In this document: in pieces, positions 24,264-33,196 of the stretch
Layout: each line of letters opens with the position of its first letter
How positions within the stretch are numbered: the first letter of the stretch is position 1
NCBI GenBank assembly: GCA_964610315.1
Contig: CAZSVM010000022.1
Location: forward strand, 1-33,819
DNA length: 33,819 nucleotides
Direction of reading: 5' to 3'
Origin: JAQVEM01 sp964610315
GTDB taxonomy: Bacteria; Actinomycetota; Humimicrobiia; Humimicrobiales; Humimicrobiaceae
Notes under the pieces: generated by a model
The model's database searches: none
The model's input: only the letters and a program-made list of their open reading frames with translations
What the model was told of the DNA's origin: nothing
Program-made: the position numbers and the translations under genes

Positions 24264-25946
24264 TTGAGCAGGAAAATGAAGATTATAATAATAGGCGCAA
24301 TAGCGGCAGGTACTTCTGCTGCCGCCAAAATAAGGAGGGAAAGTGAAGATGCGGAAATCGTTATTTATGAGAAGGATGGATACATATCTTATGGAACTTG
24401 CGGTCTTCCTTATTTTGTTTCAGGGGAGATAGAGAAAATAGAAAAATTGATCGTAAATACAAAAGAACGTTTCCAAAAAAGATTTAACCTGAAGGTTAAT
24501 GTATTTCATGAAGTAATCAGGATAGAACCGCAGAAAAATCGGATATATATCAGAGATTTAAAGACCGGCCGCCTGTTTAATGACTGGTATGGCAGACTTA
24601 TGGTTGCTACCGGTTCGTCCCCTATAAAATTAAAATTTAACGGAGAAGTTCCGGAAAATGTTTTTGTTCTAAAAACTATCGACCATGCCCTGATTTTGAA
24701 AAAATATCTGGATAAACTGGATAAGGAGAATAAGGATGAGAAGAATGCGGTAATAATAGGCGGGGGTTTTATAGGCCTGGAGCTTCTTGATGCATTACTT
24801 GGCAGGGGATATAAAGTAAGTATCGTTGAAAAGACTTCCCAGATACTGCCTATGTTTGATAAGGAGATTATTGATTATCTGGAAAATTATTTAATAGAAA
24901 AAGGGGTAGATTTATACCGGGAAGATGAGGTCGTAAATTTAATTAAGGGTAGAGATGGAAAAGCTGTGTCGGTGAAGACTCTGAAGGGTAAAGTAATAAA
25001 ATCCGATATGGTGTTTTTAGGAGTAGGTACAAAACCGGATGTAAAACTGGCCCGTGATTGCGGTATAAAACTGGGAAAGTCCGGTTTGATAGCCGTTGAT
25101 GAATTCATGAGAACCAATTTTAAAAATATTTATGCAGCAGGGGATTGCTGTGAGTGTAAGAATTTAATAAGCGGTGTAAAGAAATCTTATAATCTGGCTA
25201 CCATTGCTGGAAAGCAGGGAAGAATAGCAGGCTGTAATATGGTGGGCGTAAGGGAGAAATTTCCAGGGAGTGTGGTTAACTCCATAATAAGGGTGCTGGA
25301 TCTGGCCGTAGTAAAGGTTGGCCTTAGTTTTAAGGAAACGGAAAAATCAGGTAACGGGGTTGATTTTATAGAACTGCATGACCTATCTCATGCCGGTTAC
25401 TATCCGGGAGCGGATATGATTCATATGATAATAATTTTTAATAAAAGAACAGGCAGGCTGCTTGGATTTCAGGCTATTGGAAAGGACGGAGTAGATAAGA
25501 GAGTAGATATTATTTCTACTGCAATGAAGGGAAACTTAGAAATTTGGGAACTTGCTGATCTGGATTTGGGATACCAGCCGGCTTATGGCTCTGCCAGAGA
25601 TCCTGTTAACATGCTGGGTATGGTAGCAGGAAATTTGAAAAAAGGTAATATTGATTTTTTAAGTGTAGATGAACTAAAAGCAAAGATCAAAAATAGAGAA
25701 AATATAACTATTCTGGATGTAAGAACAAGAAGGGAATATGAGAAGGGTCATATAGAAAATGCTGTATTGATCTATATAAATGACCTTAGAAATAATATAA
25801 ATAAACTAAAGTCCGAAAGCGAGATAATAATTTATTGCGAGACAGGTTATAGAGCTTATATGGGATATAGAATCCTTAAAAGTATGGGATTTAAAAAGGT
25901 AAAAGCTTTAAACGGTTCATACTTAAGCTGGGTAAGAAAGATCTGA
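24264..25946 (+). CDS. CoA-disulfide reductase/NAD(P)H oxidase fused to rhodanese
   Basis: A 560-residue flavoprotein. Residues 1-450 are a pyridine-nucleotide-disulfide oxidoreductase: FAD-binding IIGAIAAGTSAA near the start, the single active-site cysteine C46 in SYGTCGLPYFVSG (as in CoA-disulfide reductase and Nox), NAD(P)H-binding VIIGGGFIGLELLDALLG, and FAD motif IYAAGDC. Residues about 465-560 are a rhodanese domain with LDVRTRREYEKGHI and the active loop CETGYRA (C525). Such fusions reduce CoA disulfide or persulfide/polysulfide. The start is a TTG with AGGAG seven bases before it; the in-frame ATG at 24276 is an alternative. It follows copA by 14 bases, so thiol or sulfane-sulfur handling may be tied to copper stress (inference). 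Confidence 0.9.
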   Translation: MSRKMKIIIIGAIAAGTSAAAKIRRESEDAEIVIYEKDGYISYGTCGLPYFVSGEIEKIEKLIVNTKERFQKRFNLKVNVFHEVIRIEPQKNRIYIRDLKTGRLFNDWYGRLMVATGSSPIKLKFNGEVPENVFVLKTIDHALILKKYLDKLDKENKDEKNAVIIGGGFIGLELLDALLGRGYKVSIVEKTSQILPMFDKEIIDYLENYLIEKGVDLYREDEVVNLIKGRDGKAVSVKTLKGKVIKSDMVFLGVGTKPDVKLARDCGIKLGKSGLIAVDEFMRTNFKNIYAAGDCCECKNLISGVKKSYNLATIAGKQGRIAGCNMVGVREKFPGSVVNSIIRVLDLAVVKVGLSFKETEKSGNGVDFIELHDLSHAGYYPGADMIHMIIIFNKRTGRLLGFQAIGKDGVDKRVDIISTAMKGNLEIWELADLDLGYQPAYGSARDPVNMLGMVAGNLKKGNIDFLSVDELKAKIKNRENITILDVRTRREYEKGHIENAVLIYINDLRNNINKLKSESEIIIYCETGYRAYMGYRILKSMGFKKVKALNGSYLSWVRKI

Positions 25947-25967
25947 TATAATTGTGGCAGTAAATTA

Positions 25968-27266
25968 TTATCGTAAGTTTTTTAATTTGTATGGGGTAAC
26001 TTTTACCAGCTGCAGGATCACCAGTCCACTTATAAGGAAAAACAAAGTGCTAAGCAGAGCTATTCTCTGGTTTTTAGTAATAAAAGATATTACTCCGAAT
26101 GTTATTGGTCCAATAATGGAGGACATCTTTCCGCTTATGGAGTAAAAACCGAAAAATTCCGCTTCACTGTCTCTGGGTATAAGAAAGGTCATAAGACTCC
26201 TGCTGGCTATGAGGGTTGAACCGGTAGATATAGCGGCTAATATCCAGCCTATGTAGAAGACTATTCTCACGGTAAAAGAAGTTACCAGAATTATTATTAA
26301 AATCCATATGATTAGAGTTATGGTGATGGTTGGTTTTGGACCTATTCTGTCAGTTAGCCATCCAAAGAAAATGGAACTTATTATGGTGGGTATGTGCCCC
26401 AGCATAAAAAGTATGGTTATTTCAAAGAGTCCGAAATGCAAGGTATCTTTTGCATATATGGCTACATAAAGAGCGAGAATAGAAAAAGCGTTACTGAAAA
26501 GAAAATATGAAATCAAAAATTTAGTAAGGTCTCTGTGTTTTTTTATACTCCTCAGGGTACCGGCCAGTTTTTTAAAACCATATGAGATATAAGAGATGTT
26601 TATTTTGGTTAATTTGGCAGCCGGCGAATCTTTTAAGAAGATAAAAGAGGGCAGTGAAAATACAAGAAAGAATATAGAGGTGATTATGAATGTCATTTTA
26701 ATATTAAATAAATTAGAGGGTTCCAGTCCGCCCCTTACGAAAGGGTAAGTAATAATTAAAATTAAAAGTCCCCCCAGGTAACCAACTGAGAAACCGAAAC
26801 CGGATACCATTCCGGTGGTTTTCCTGGTAGAAAGCTGGGGTAGAAATGAATTGTAAAACATCATCGAGGTCTGATAAAAAACATTGGATACGATAAATAA
26901 AATTACGGCCAGAGCGACCATTCCTTCTTTTAAAAAGAAGAACAGGAAACTAAAAGAGATGCAGGCCAGGGTTAAAAAAATTAAAAATTTATTTTTTGAT
27001 CTTGAGGTATCCGCAATTGCTCCAAATAAAGGAGCCAGAAGGGAAGTGATTATCATGGACGTGCCGCTGGCAATTCCCCACATAAGGTCTCCGAAATTAG
27101 GGGAGTAGATTTCCGGCGATGCTATTATACTGGTAAAGTAAACCGGAAAAATTATAGTAATTATAATTACTGCAAAAGAGGTGTTGGCCAGATCATATAG
27201 AGCCCATGATACCACTGCCGGTTTGAAGAGTATCCTAATGTTATCTTTAAAAATAGCCTTTTTCAT
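25968..27266 (-). CDS. MFS transporter, UMF1 (Atg22-like) family
   Basis: A 432-residue integral membrane protein with about twelve hydrophobic segments. The N-terminal SWALYDLANTSFAVIIITIIF is the hallmark of the UMF1/Atg22 branch of the major facilitator superfamily, and LLAPLFGAIADTSRSKNK and GWLTDRIGPKPT match the two MFS loop 2-3 signatures. Yeast Atg22 exports amino acids from the vacuole; bacterial substrates are not established. It converges with the preceding gene (21 bases between stops) and is transcribed alone from the region shared with the oxidoreductase genes. Only a weak ribosome binding site is seen. Confidence 0.88.
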   Translation of the reverse strand: MKKAIFKDNIRILFKPAVVSWALYDLANTSFAVIIITIIFPVYFTSIIASPEIYSPNFGDLMWGIASGTSMIITSLLAPLFGAIADTSRSKNKFLIFLTLACISFSFLFFFLKEGMVALAVILFIVSNVFYQTSMMFYNSFLPQLSTRKTTGMVSGFGFSVGYLGGLLILIITYPFVRGGLEPSNLFNIKMTFIITSIFFLVFSLPSFIFLKDSPAAKLTKINISYISYGFKKLAGTLRSIKKHRDLTKFLISYFLFSNAFSILALYVAIYAKDTLHFGLFEITILFMLGHIPTIISSIFFGWLTDRIGPKPTITITLIIWILIIILVTSFTVRIVFYIGWILAAISTGSTLIASRSLMTFLIPRDSEAEFFGFYSISGKMSSIIGPITFGVISFITKNQRIALLSTLFFLISGLVILQLVKVTPYKLKNLR

Positions 27267-27560
27267 ATTTTATTATTGAATATCTAAAATTATTATCTTA
27301 AAAAAATTAGAATTTTACTATAAAAATTGATGATTTTATAAATTTAGACTAAATAATTTATCCAGAGTGTTAGGCCATCCCGAAAGTGAAAAGTGACCAT
27401 ATTTTAGAAATAGCAGTTTAGCAGGGCACTTCTTCTGCCGTATTATAAAAAAAGGTGGTAATATCGCCAGAGCGGAAATGTTGGCGGTGCTAATAGTTGC
27501 AAATAAATTAGTGGGGTAATATTATAATAATTAATAATTAATTTGGAGGATAACAAACCG
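27267..27560. other. Divergent intergenic region with an unexplained G+C-richer block
   Basis: Between the MFS gene and the oxidoreductase alpha gene. The first 100 bases are very AT-rich. From about 27370 to 27500 the sequence is richer in G+C and has short hairpin potential: GGCA/TGCC (27425-27428 with 27436-27439) and CGCCA/TGGCG (27465-27469 with 27482-27486); the same CGCC could instead pair with GGTG just upstream. No T run follows, so it is not an ordinary terminator. No coding frame with plausible codon use is seen. It could be an RNA leader or a remnant of an insertion element. Confidence 0.4.
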
Positions 27561-29294
27561 ATGAAGGTTTCGAATATAAGCTGGAAAATTGGAGGAGAAG
27601 CTGGTTTTGGGATAATGTCTTCCGGTTTAATCTTTTCGAAAATATTTACCAAAAAAGGTTATTTTGTTATTGACAATAATGAGTACCCCTCCCTGATAAG
27701 AGGCGGCCATAATACTTATACCGTAAGAATAAGCTCCAATGAAATTTTTTCCATCAATAAAAGTATTAACATTCTGGTGGCCTTGAATGAAGAAACGGTA
27801 AAACTTAACCAGGAAGAAGTAACTTACGGGGGATATATTGTTTATGATGAAAATGATTTCAATATTGCCGATTATAGAAAAGCCAGGAAAGATATTAATT
27901 ATATTATGGTGCCCTTTTCCAAAATCATTTCGGAACTGGGAGCCCCTAAAGTTATGATAAATAATATTTCACTGGGGGTATCTGCAGCTCTTTTAAACTA
28001 TGATTTGGAAATATTGAAGAATGTTATAAAGGATATCTTTGGCAGAAAAGGGTCCGAAGTTGTAAACCTGAATATTAAGTCATCCGAACTGGGATATAAA
28101 TATATAAAAGAAAGGCTGAAATTAAATGCCTATGAGCTGGAAATCGTAAAACCGGTAAATAAAATTATAGTGACCGGTAATGATGCGGTTTTTTTGGGAG
28201 CAATAAGAGCCGGCTGTAAATTTTATGCGGCTTATCCCATGACCCCTTCTTCTTCGATACTGCATTCTTTTGCTTCCATAGAAGATGATTACAACATCGT
28301 TACCAAACATGCTGAAGACGAGATTGCAGTAATCAATATGGTGCTGGGCGCCTCTTTTGCGGGGGTGAGAGCAATGGCTGCAACATCCGGAGGCGGATTT
28401 TCTCTTATGAATGAAGGATTGGGCAGTGCTGCTATGACCGAAACTCCGGTGGTCATTGTACTATGCCAGAGGCCCGCTCCTGCTACCGGTCTGCCTACCT
28501 GGACGGAGCAGGGTGATTTATTGTTTGCCAGCCATGCATCGCATGGAGAGTTTTTAAGGGTAATAATAGCACCGGGGGATCCTGAAGAATGTTTCTATCT
28601 TACCGGTAGGGCTTTTAATCTTGCCGATAAGTATCAAATTCCAGTTATTATAATACTGGATAAATATTTATCCGAAAGTCATTTTTCCTATGAGAAATTT
28701 GATTTTAAAAATATAACCGTAGACAGGGGAAAACTACTAACCAGCAATAAAGATATAAATAACCAGTACAAGCGTTATATTGATGTCGAGGATGGTATTT
28801 CTCCCAGGGCAGTACCCGGTTTGGAAGGAGGGATCCATATCGCTAACAGTGATGAACATAATGAGTACGGGTATTCCGAGGAAAGTGCCCATAACCGGAA
28901 GATTATGGTAGATAAAAGATTTAGAAAAATAAAAAAATTGATTGAGGAGATTCCTTCTCCCCGGATTTATGGTCCCACCGATGCCGAGATTACAATCTGG
29001 AGCTGGGGTTCCTGCAAGGGTCCTATTCTTGAAGCTATGAATATATTAAATCAGAAAGAAAAGAAGGTTAATCTGATTCATTTCACTTATCTATATCCTT
29101 TTGACAGCGAGGTAATTGAGGGAATTATAGGAGGGACTAATAAAAATATAGTAGTAGAAAATAATAAGACGTCGCAATTGGCAAAAATTATAATGATGAA
29201 TACCGGTTACAAAATAAAAAATAAGATATTAAAGTACAGCGGAAGGCAATTTCTGCCTGAAGAAATTATTAACGGGATTGAAAAGATAGAATAG
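27561..29294 (+). CDS. 2-oxoacid:ferredoxin oxidoreductase, alpha subunit (gamma-alpha fusion)
   Basis: The large subunit of a two-subunit enzyme that turns a 2-oxoacid plus CoA into acyl-CoA, CO2 and reduced ferredoxin. The first 190 residues are the gamma domain (WKIGGEAGFGIMSSG, EYPSLIRGGHNTY); the rest is the alpha domain with the YPMTPSS loop (225-231, normally YPITPSS) that contacts substrate and CoA, HAEDEIAVINMVLGAS and SGGGFSLMNE. Which oxoacid is used (pyruvate, 2-oxoglutarate or another) cannot be read. GGAGG points to the ATG at 27561; an in-frame TTG at 27543 overlaps the ribosome binding site. The beta gene follows after 65 bases. Confidence 0.93.
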   Translation: MKVSNISWKIGGEAGFGIMSSGLIFSKIFTKKGYFVIDNNEYPSLIRGGHNTYTVRISSNEIFSINKSINILVALNEETVKLNQEEVTYGGYIVYDENDFNIADYRKARKDINYIMVPFSKIISELGAPKVMINNISLGVSAALLNYDLEILKNVIKDIFGRKGSEVVNLNIKSSELGYKYIKERLKLNAYELEIVKPVNKIIVTGNDAVFLGAIRAGCKFYAAYPMTPSSSILHSFASIEDDYNIVTKHAEDEIAVINMVLGASFAGVRAMAATSGGGFSLMNEGLGSAAMTETPVVIVLCQRPAPATGLPTWTEQGDLLFASHASHGEFLRVIIAPGDPEECFYLTGRAFNLADKYQIPVIIILDKYLSESHFSYEKFDFKNITVDRGKLLTSNKDINNQYKRYIDVEDGISPRAVPGLEGGIHIANSDEHNEYGYSEESAHNRKIMVDKRFRKIKKLIEEIPSPRIYGPTDAEITIWSWGSCKGPILEAMNILNQKEKKVNLIHFTYLYPFDSEVIEGIIGGTNKNIVVENNKTSQLAKIIMMNTGYKIKNKILKYSGRQFLPEEIINGIEKIE

Positions 29295-29359
29295 TAATTT
29301 ATATCAAAATGAAATTTGGATCAATAACATAATAAAAATAATTCAGGGCAATATAGATT

Positions 29360-30256
29360 ATGGTTAAGATTAAAAGTAAATCGAAAAGAAAAAGATATAA
29401 TTTAAAACCGAATGATTTCAACACTTTGAGAAAGCCCACCTGGTGTCTTGGATGCGGAAATTACGGAATCTGGAATTCGTTAAAAAAGACATTTGTGAAT
29501 CTGAATCTAAAACCTCATGAAATCCTGATAGTATATGGCATTGGATGCTCTGGTAATGGTGCTAATTTTATAAAGACTTATGCATTCCATGCCTTACATG
29601 GAAGGGCTCTTCCGGTAGCCACCGGTGTAAAACTGTCCAATCACAAATTGAATGTAATAATTATGGGTGGAGACGGTGACGGCGTTGGTATAGGGGGTAA
29701 TCATTTCATACATACCTGCAGAAGGAATATTAATATGACTTATCTTTTACATAATAATAAAATCTATGGGCTTACTACCGGCCAGACTGCTCCAACCAGT
29801 GACAGAGGATTTAAAACCAAGTCAACACCTCTGGGTGTGCTGGAAAAGCCGGTAAACCCTGTTTTGATGGCTCTGGCAGCCGGTGCAACTTTTGTAGCCA
29901 GAGGTTTTTCGGGCGATACCAGACATCTTAGGGAAATAATAAAAAGAGCTATAAAACACAGAGGATTTTCTTTTATAGATATCCTTCAGCCTTGCGTAAC
30001 CTTTAATAAACAAAATACTTATGACTTTTACAGAGAGAAGACGTATAAACTGGAAGAGCTTAAAAATTATGATAAAAATGACCTGAACAAAGCAATTGAA
30101 AAATCTATGGATGAGGAAAAAATACCTATAGGAATTTTTTACCAGGTTGAGAAGCCATTGTATGAAGACGGATTGAAGCAGATAGAAAGAAAGCCGCTGG
30201 TTGATCATATTATAACGGATATAGACATTAATAGGTTGTTAAACAGGTATTATTAA
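29360..30256 (+). CDS. 2-oxoacid:ferredoxin oxidoreductase, beta subunit
   Basis: A 298-residue thiamine-diphosphate subunit. Seen: WCLGCGNYG (C29, C32), YGIGCSGNG (C63) and a later Cys in LQPCVTFN, which match the four [4Fe-4S] ligands of two-subunit enzymes; TPP/Mg2+ motif GGDGDGVGIGGNHF (103-116) ending in HNNKIYGLTTGQTAPTS. No extra ferredoxin domain is present, so electrons go to a separate ferredoxin. A basic N-terminal extension (KIKSKSKRKRYN) precedes the domain. Partner of the alpha subunit encoded just upstream. Confidence 0.94.
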   Translation: MVKIKSKSKRKRYNLKPNDFNTLRKPTWCLGCGNYGIWNSLKKTFVNLNLKPHEILIVYGIGCSGNGANFIKTYAFHALHGRALPVATGVKLSNHKLNVIIMGGDGDGVGIGGNHFIHTCRRNINMTYLLHNNKIYGLTTGQTAPTSDRGFKTKSTPLGVLEKPVNPVLMALAAGATFVARGFSGDTRHLREIIKRAIKHRGFSFIDILQPCVTFNKQNTYDFYREKTYKLEELKNYDKNDLNKAIEKSMDEEKIPIGIFYQVEKPLYEDGLKQIERKPLVDHIITDIDINRLLNRYY

Positions 30257-30311
30257 AAAGGCATTATCATATTTATTATAGTCTCCTTATCGGTAATGTT
30301 AAAATTTCGGT

Positions 30312-30926
30312 ATGAACAATAATTATGGTAGCAATGATAATGAATTTAGGATAGTGGCTATATACGGCAGTCCCAGAAAGGGAGGAAATACTAGTATACT
30401 GCTTGATAGATTTCTGGAGGGCGCATCTAAGGCCAATAATCCGGGTAAAAAAGAGTTAAGAATAAAAAAAATAGTAGCAGTAGACTTGAATATATCTTCC
30501 TGCCGGGGATGCGGTAATTGTTCGAAAACCGGAGAATGTGTGATAAATGATGATATGCAGCAGGTATATAAGGAGTTGATTGAAGCCGATTTCCTGGCGG
30601 TGGCTTCTCCGGTATTTTTTACTACGGTATCCGGCTATTTAAAGGCTTTGATTGACAGATGCCAGAGATTCTGGTCATTAAAATATGAACATAAGAAAAA
30701 GGTAATCCATAAAAGTAGAAAAGGTATTTTTATAAGTGCCGCCGGATCAGATTCAAAAAGTATTTTCAATTGTCCTCAAAAAGTAATCCGCTCTTTCTTT
30801 GATGTATTATATGTTGATTATTTATGTGATTTTATGTTTAATAATGTGGATCATGCCGGCGATATATTAAAAGACAAGGAAGCAATGAAAAATTTGTATA
30901 GATTTGGCAAAGAAGAAGTTTTATGA
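30312..30926 (+). CDS. Iron-sulfur flavoprotein (Isf-like)
   Basis: A 204-residue NADPH-dependent FMN reductase/flavodoxin-fold protein. FMN loop IYGSPRKGGNTSILL (18-32); CX2CX2CX5C cluster motif with C64, C67, C70 and C76; then VINDDMQQVYKELIEADFLAVASPVFFTTVSGYLKALIDR, the usual second flavin-binding segment. It closely parallels the protein encoded at 7915 in motif spacing (both CX2CX2CX5C followed by INDDM), so the two are paralogues. The ribosome binding site is weak. It lies 55 bases after the oxidoreductase beta gene and 16 bases before the TlpA-like gene, which suggests a redox operon in which ferredoxin electrons feed several carriers. Confidence 0.86.
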   Translation: MNNNYGSNDNEFRIVAIYGSPRKGGNTSILLDRFLEGASKANNPGKKELRIKKIVAVDLNISSCRGCGNCSKTGECVINDDMQQVYKELIEADFLAVASPVFFTTVSGYLKALIDRCQRFWSLKYEHKKKVIHKSRKGIFISAAGSDSKSIFNCPQKVIRSFFDVLYVDYLCDFMFNNVDHAGDILKDKEAMKNLYRFGKEEVL

Positions 30927-30942
30927 ATTAAAAAGGATTAAT

Positions 30943-31413
30943 ATGAAAAAAAATTTTCTTATAACTGTGGTTATATTTATGATTATAGCCTTCCTGATTT
31001 TTACCAGTTGCAAAACAGTCAGCGACGATTTCACTCTCAGAGATCTGGAAGGGAATGAATTATCATTATCTGATTTTAATGGAAAAGTAGTGGTATTAAA
31101 TTTCTGGGCCACCTGGTGTCCTCCCTGCAGAGAAGAGATTCCTGATTTTATCGAAGTATATGATAAATATGAGTATGAGGATGTTCAATTCATAGGGGTT
31201 TCCAATGAAGATATTTATACCTTAAAGGATTTTAGTGAATATTATAATATAAATTACCCTATTTTAATCGATAATAAAGGAGTAATGGAGAAATGGTCCA
31301 TACGGGCTATCCCCACTACTTTTGTACTTGACCGGAGCGGAGAGATTATTTTCAAAAATGTGGGTATGATGACCGGAGAACAATTGGAAAATATTATAGA
31401 AGATGCACTTTAA
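30943..31413 (+). CDS. TlpA/ResA-like thiol-disulfide oxidoreductase, lipoprotein
   Basis: A 156-residue extracytoplasmic thioredoxin-fold protein. The N-terminus is a signal sequence (MKKNFLITVVIFMIIAFLIF) ending in TSC, with C23 as the likely lipidated residue. The redox site is WATWCPPC (C59, C62), and AIPTTFVLDRSGEI carries the cis-proline. ResA and TlpA reduce cytochrome c apoprotein or other exported disulfides. AAAGGA precedes the ATG at 30943; an upstream in-frame TTG at 30904 is inside the previous gene and lacks a ribosome binding site. The ccdA gene starts immediately after its stop, giving a reductant supply. Confidence 0.92.
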   Translation: MKKNFLITVVIFMIIAFLIFTSCKTVSDDFTLRDLEGNELSLSDFNGKVVVLNFWATWCPPCREEIPDFIEVYDKYEYEDVQFIGVSNEDIYTLKDFSEYYNINYPILIDNKGVMEKWSIRAIPTTFVLDRSGEIIFKNVGMMTGEQLENIIEDAL

Positions 31414-32148
31414 ATGTTGGAAGTAAGTTTATTTTCTGCTTTTATAGGAGGACTTCTGGCATTTATTTCTCCCTGTATCCTGCCCTTGGTTCCTGTATAT
31501 ATAAGCTTGATGTCAAGCCGGGCAATTTATAAAAGCAAGCATATAAAAATTTCACAGCGGTTTTATCTTCTGGCGAACAGTATTCTTTTTGTGCTGGGTT
31601 TTTCATTGGTTTTTATAGCACTGGGTTCCACTGCTACCGTTATAGGCAGGGTACTGAGCGAATACTTGGGTATTATTTCCAGAATCGGTGGAGTTATATT
31701 AATAATATTTGGCCTGCAGTATATCGGTCTGTTTAAAATACCTTTTCTAAATATAGAAAAAAGATTTAGCATACCTTCTTCCCTTAAATCAGGTTATCTT
31801 GGCTCTTTTATAGTAGGAATAATATTTTCTTTCGGATGGATTCCCTGCGTGGGCATGATACTCTCCGGTATACTGCTTCTGGCAAGCCAACTGGATACTC
31901 TGGTGCAGGGGATTTTGCTTTTGAGTATATTTTCACTGGGTCTGGGACTGCCTTTTATAATTGCTAGTATATTTATAAGTTTTTTTTCCGGCTTATTAAA
32001 AAGAATAAACAGGCACATGAATGCAGTATCTATTATATCCGGTGCTTTTCTAATAATACTGGGAATAATCTTTGTCACTAATTCAATGAACCGGATAATC
32101 GGATTTTTATCCTCTTATTTACCCTTTCTAAACAAAATTAATTTTTAA
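31414..32148 (+). CDS. ccdA: CcdA/DsbD-type transmembrane thiol-electron carrier
   Basis: A 244-residue membrane protein with six predicted helices. The paired active-site cysteines are in FISPCILPLVPVY and FGWIPCVGMIL, the symmetrical arrangement of CcdA. It takes electrons from cytoplasmic thioredoxin and hands them to extracytoplasmic partners such as the TlpA-like lipoprotein encoded directly upstream. Its ATG abuts the tlpA-like stop codon with no gap, so translation is coupled. No cytochrome c maturation genes are in view, so the final target is unknown. Confidence 0.93.
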   Translation: MLEVSLFSAFIGGLLAFISPCILPLVPVYISLMSSRAIYKSKHIKISQRFYLLANSILFVLGFSLVFIALGSTATVIGRVLSEYLGIISRIGGVILIIFGLQYIGLFKIPFLNIEKRFSIPSSLKSGYLGSFIVGIIFSFGWIPCVGMILSGILLLASQLDTLVQGILLLSIFSLGLGLPFIIASIFISFFSGLLKRINRHMNAVSIISGAFLIILGIIFVTNSMNRIIGFLSSYLPFLNKINF

Positions 32149-32239
32149 ATAAATTTTTAATTTGATTTATGTTAAAATCTTAAATATTTATGATTCTTAT
32201 TTGCTTAGATAATATTAAATTTGATTTTAGGAGGAAATT

Positions 32240-33055
32240 TTGCACGCTAATCCGATTGCTTTCAATCTATTTGGATTTGAAATAAGATGGTACGGAATAA
32301 TAACTGCACTGTCACTTATAATAGGTTTTGTGGTTGCCTATTTTGTAGCGGGCTACAGAAAGCAGAGAAAAGAAGAAATTTTAAATTTCGCACCGTTTGC
32401 AGTAATTTTTTCGATTATCGGCGCCAGACTGCTTCATGTGGCAGTGAATTGGTCCTATTATGCCCAGCATCCGCTTTATATTTTTGCTTTACGCAGAGGT
32501 GGTCAGGCCATTCAGGGAGCTATGCTGGGTGGCATTCTTACTCTAATAGTATTCTGCAGAATAAGAAAACTTGATTTCTGGCTGTGGGCCGATATACTGG
32601 CTCCGGGCCTGATACTGGGCCAGGCTATTGGCAGATGGGGTAACTTTTTTAATCAGGAAGCTTTTGGAAGACCAACCAATCTTCCCTGGGCGATTTATAT
32701 TGATCCGGCAAACAGACCTTATGATTACGCGAGTTATGAATATTTTCACCCCACATTTTTATATGAATCAATAGCAAATTTGTTACTATTCGGGATTCTT
32801 ATGCTGATGCACAGATATTATAGAAAAAGGCCGGGGAAGCTCCCCTACGGATTGATACTGGCAATGTATCTGGGTATATACTCTATTTACAGGACATTTA
32901 TTGAATATTACCGTATTGATAGTACTTATATAGGTCCGGTAAAAGTGGTATATATAATAAATTTAATAACCATAATCGCTGCCATGTTTATAGCCAATTA
33001 TGTAATTAGAAAGTTTCAGGAAAAGAAGCAGTTGGAGAAAAATAAAGAGGACTAA
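32240..33055 (+). CDS. lgt: Prolipoprotein diacylglyceryl transferase
   Basis: Lgt transfers diacylglycerol from phosphatidylglycerol to the lipobox cysteine of prolipoproteins, the first step of lipoprotein maturation. The 271-residue protein has the expected seven or so helices, the N-terminal IRWYGIITALSLIIGF, GGQAIQGAMLGG, the family signature GQAIGRWGNFFNQEAFGRPT and FHPTFLYESIANL. The start is a TTG codon with a strong AGGAGG just upstream. It follows a lipoprotein gene (TlpA-like) and ccdA, which need it. About 90 AT-rich bases separate it from ccdA, and TAAAAT at 32173 preceded by TGT may be an extended -10. Confidence 0.96.
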   Translation: MHANPIAFNLFGFEIRWYGIITALSLIIGFVVAYFVAGYRKQRKEEILNFAPFAVIFSIIGARLLHVAVNWSYYAQHPLYIFALRRGGQAIQGAMLGGILTLIVFCRIRKLDFWLWADILAPGLILGQAIGRWGNFFNQEAFGRPTNLPWAIYIDPANRPYDYASYEYFHPTFLYESIANLLLFGILMLMHRYYRKRPGKLPYGLILAMYLGIYSIYRTFIEYYRIDSTYIGPVKVVYIINLITIIAAMFIANYVIRKFQEKKQLEKNKED

Positions 33056-33196
33056 TTACACTTATACCGGTCCTAAAACTTTTTAATTGATTGATTTCAG
33101 TATGTTAAAGTTGTTGCAGTTATATCAGGTAGTCATGCCATGGGAGCAGGTATGGTAACATTAAGATTATTTTAATAAGATAAAGTAGTTTACTTT

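Noticed and set aside
27449..27500. AAAGGTGGTAATATCGCC looked like a T-box antiterminator.
   Set aside because: It does not match AGGGTGGNACCGCG, no stem I with specifier loop is evident, and no terminator with a T run follows.
33095..33175. A plus-strand frame reading VVAVISGSHAMGAGMVTLRLF before TAA looked like the 3' end of a lost gene.
   Set aside because: There is no start codon at its beginning, a stop lies directly upstream, and I cannot tie it to a family; too short to call a pseudogene.
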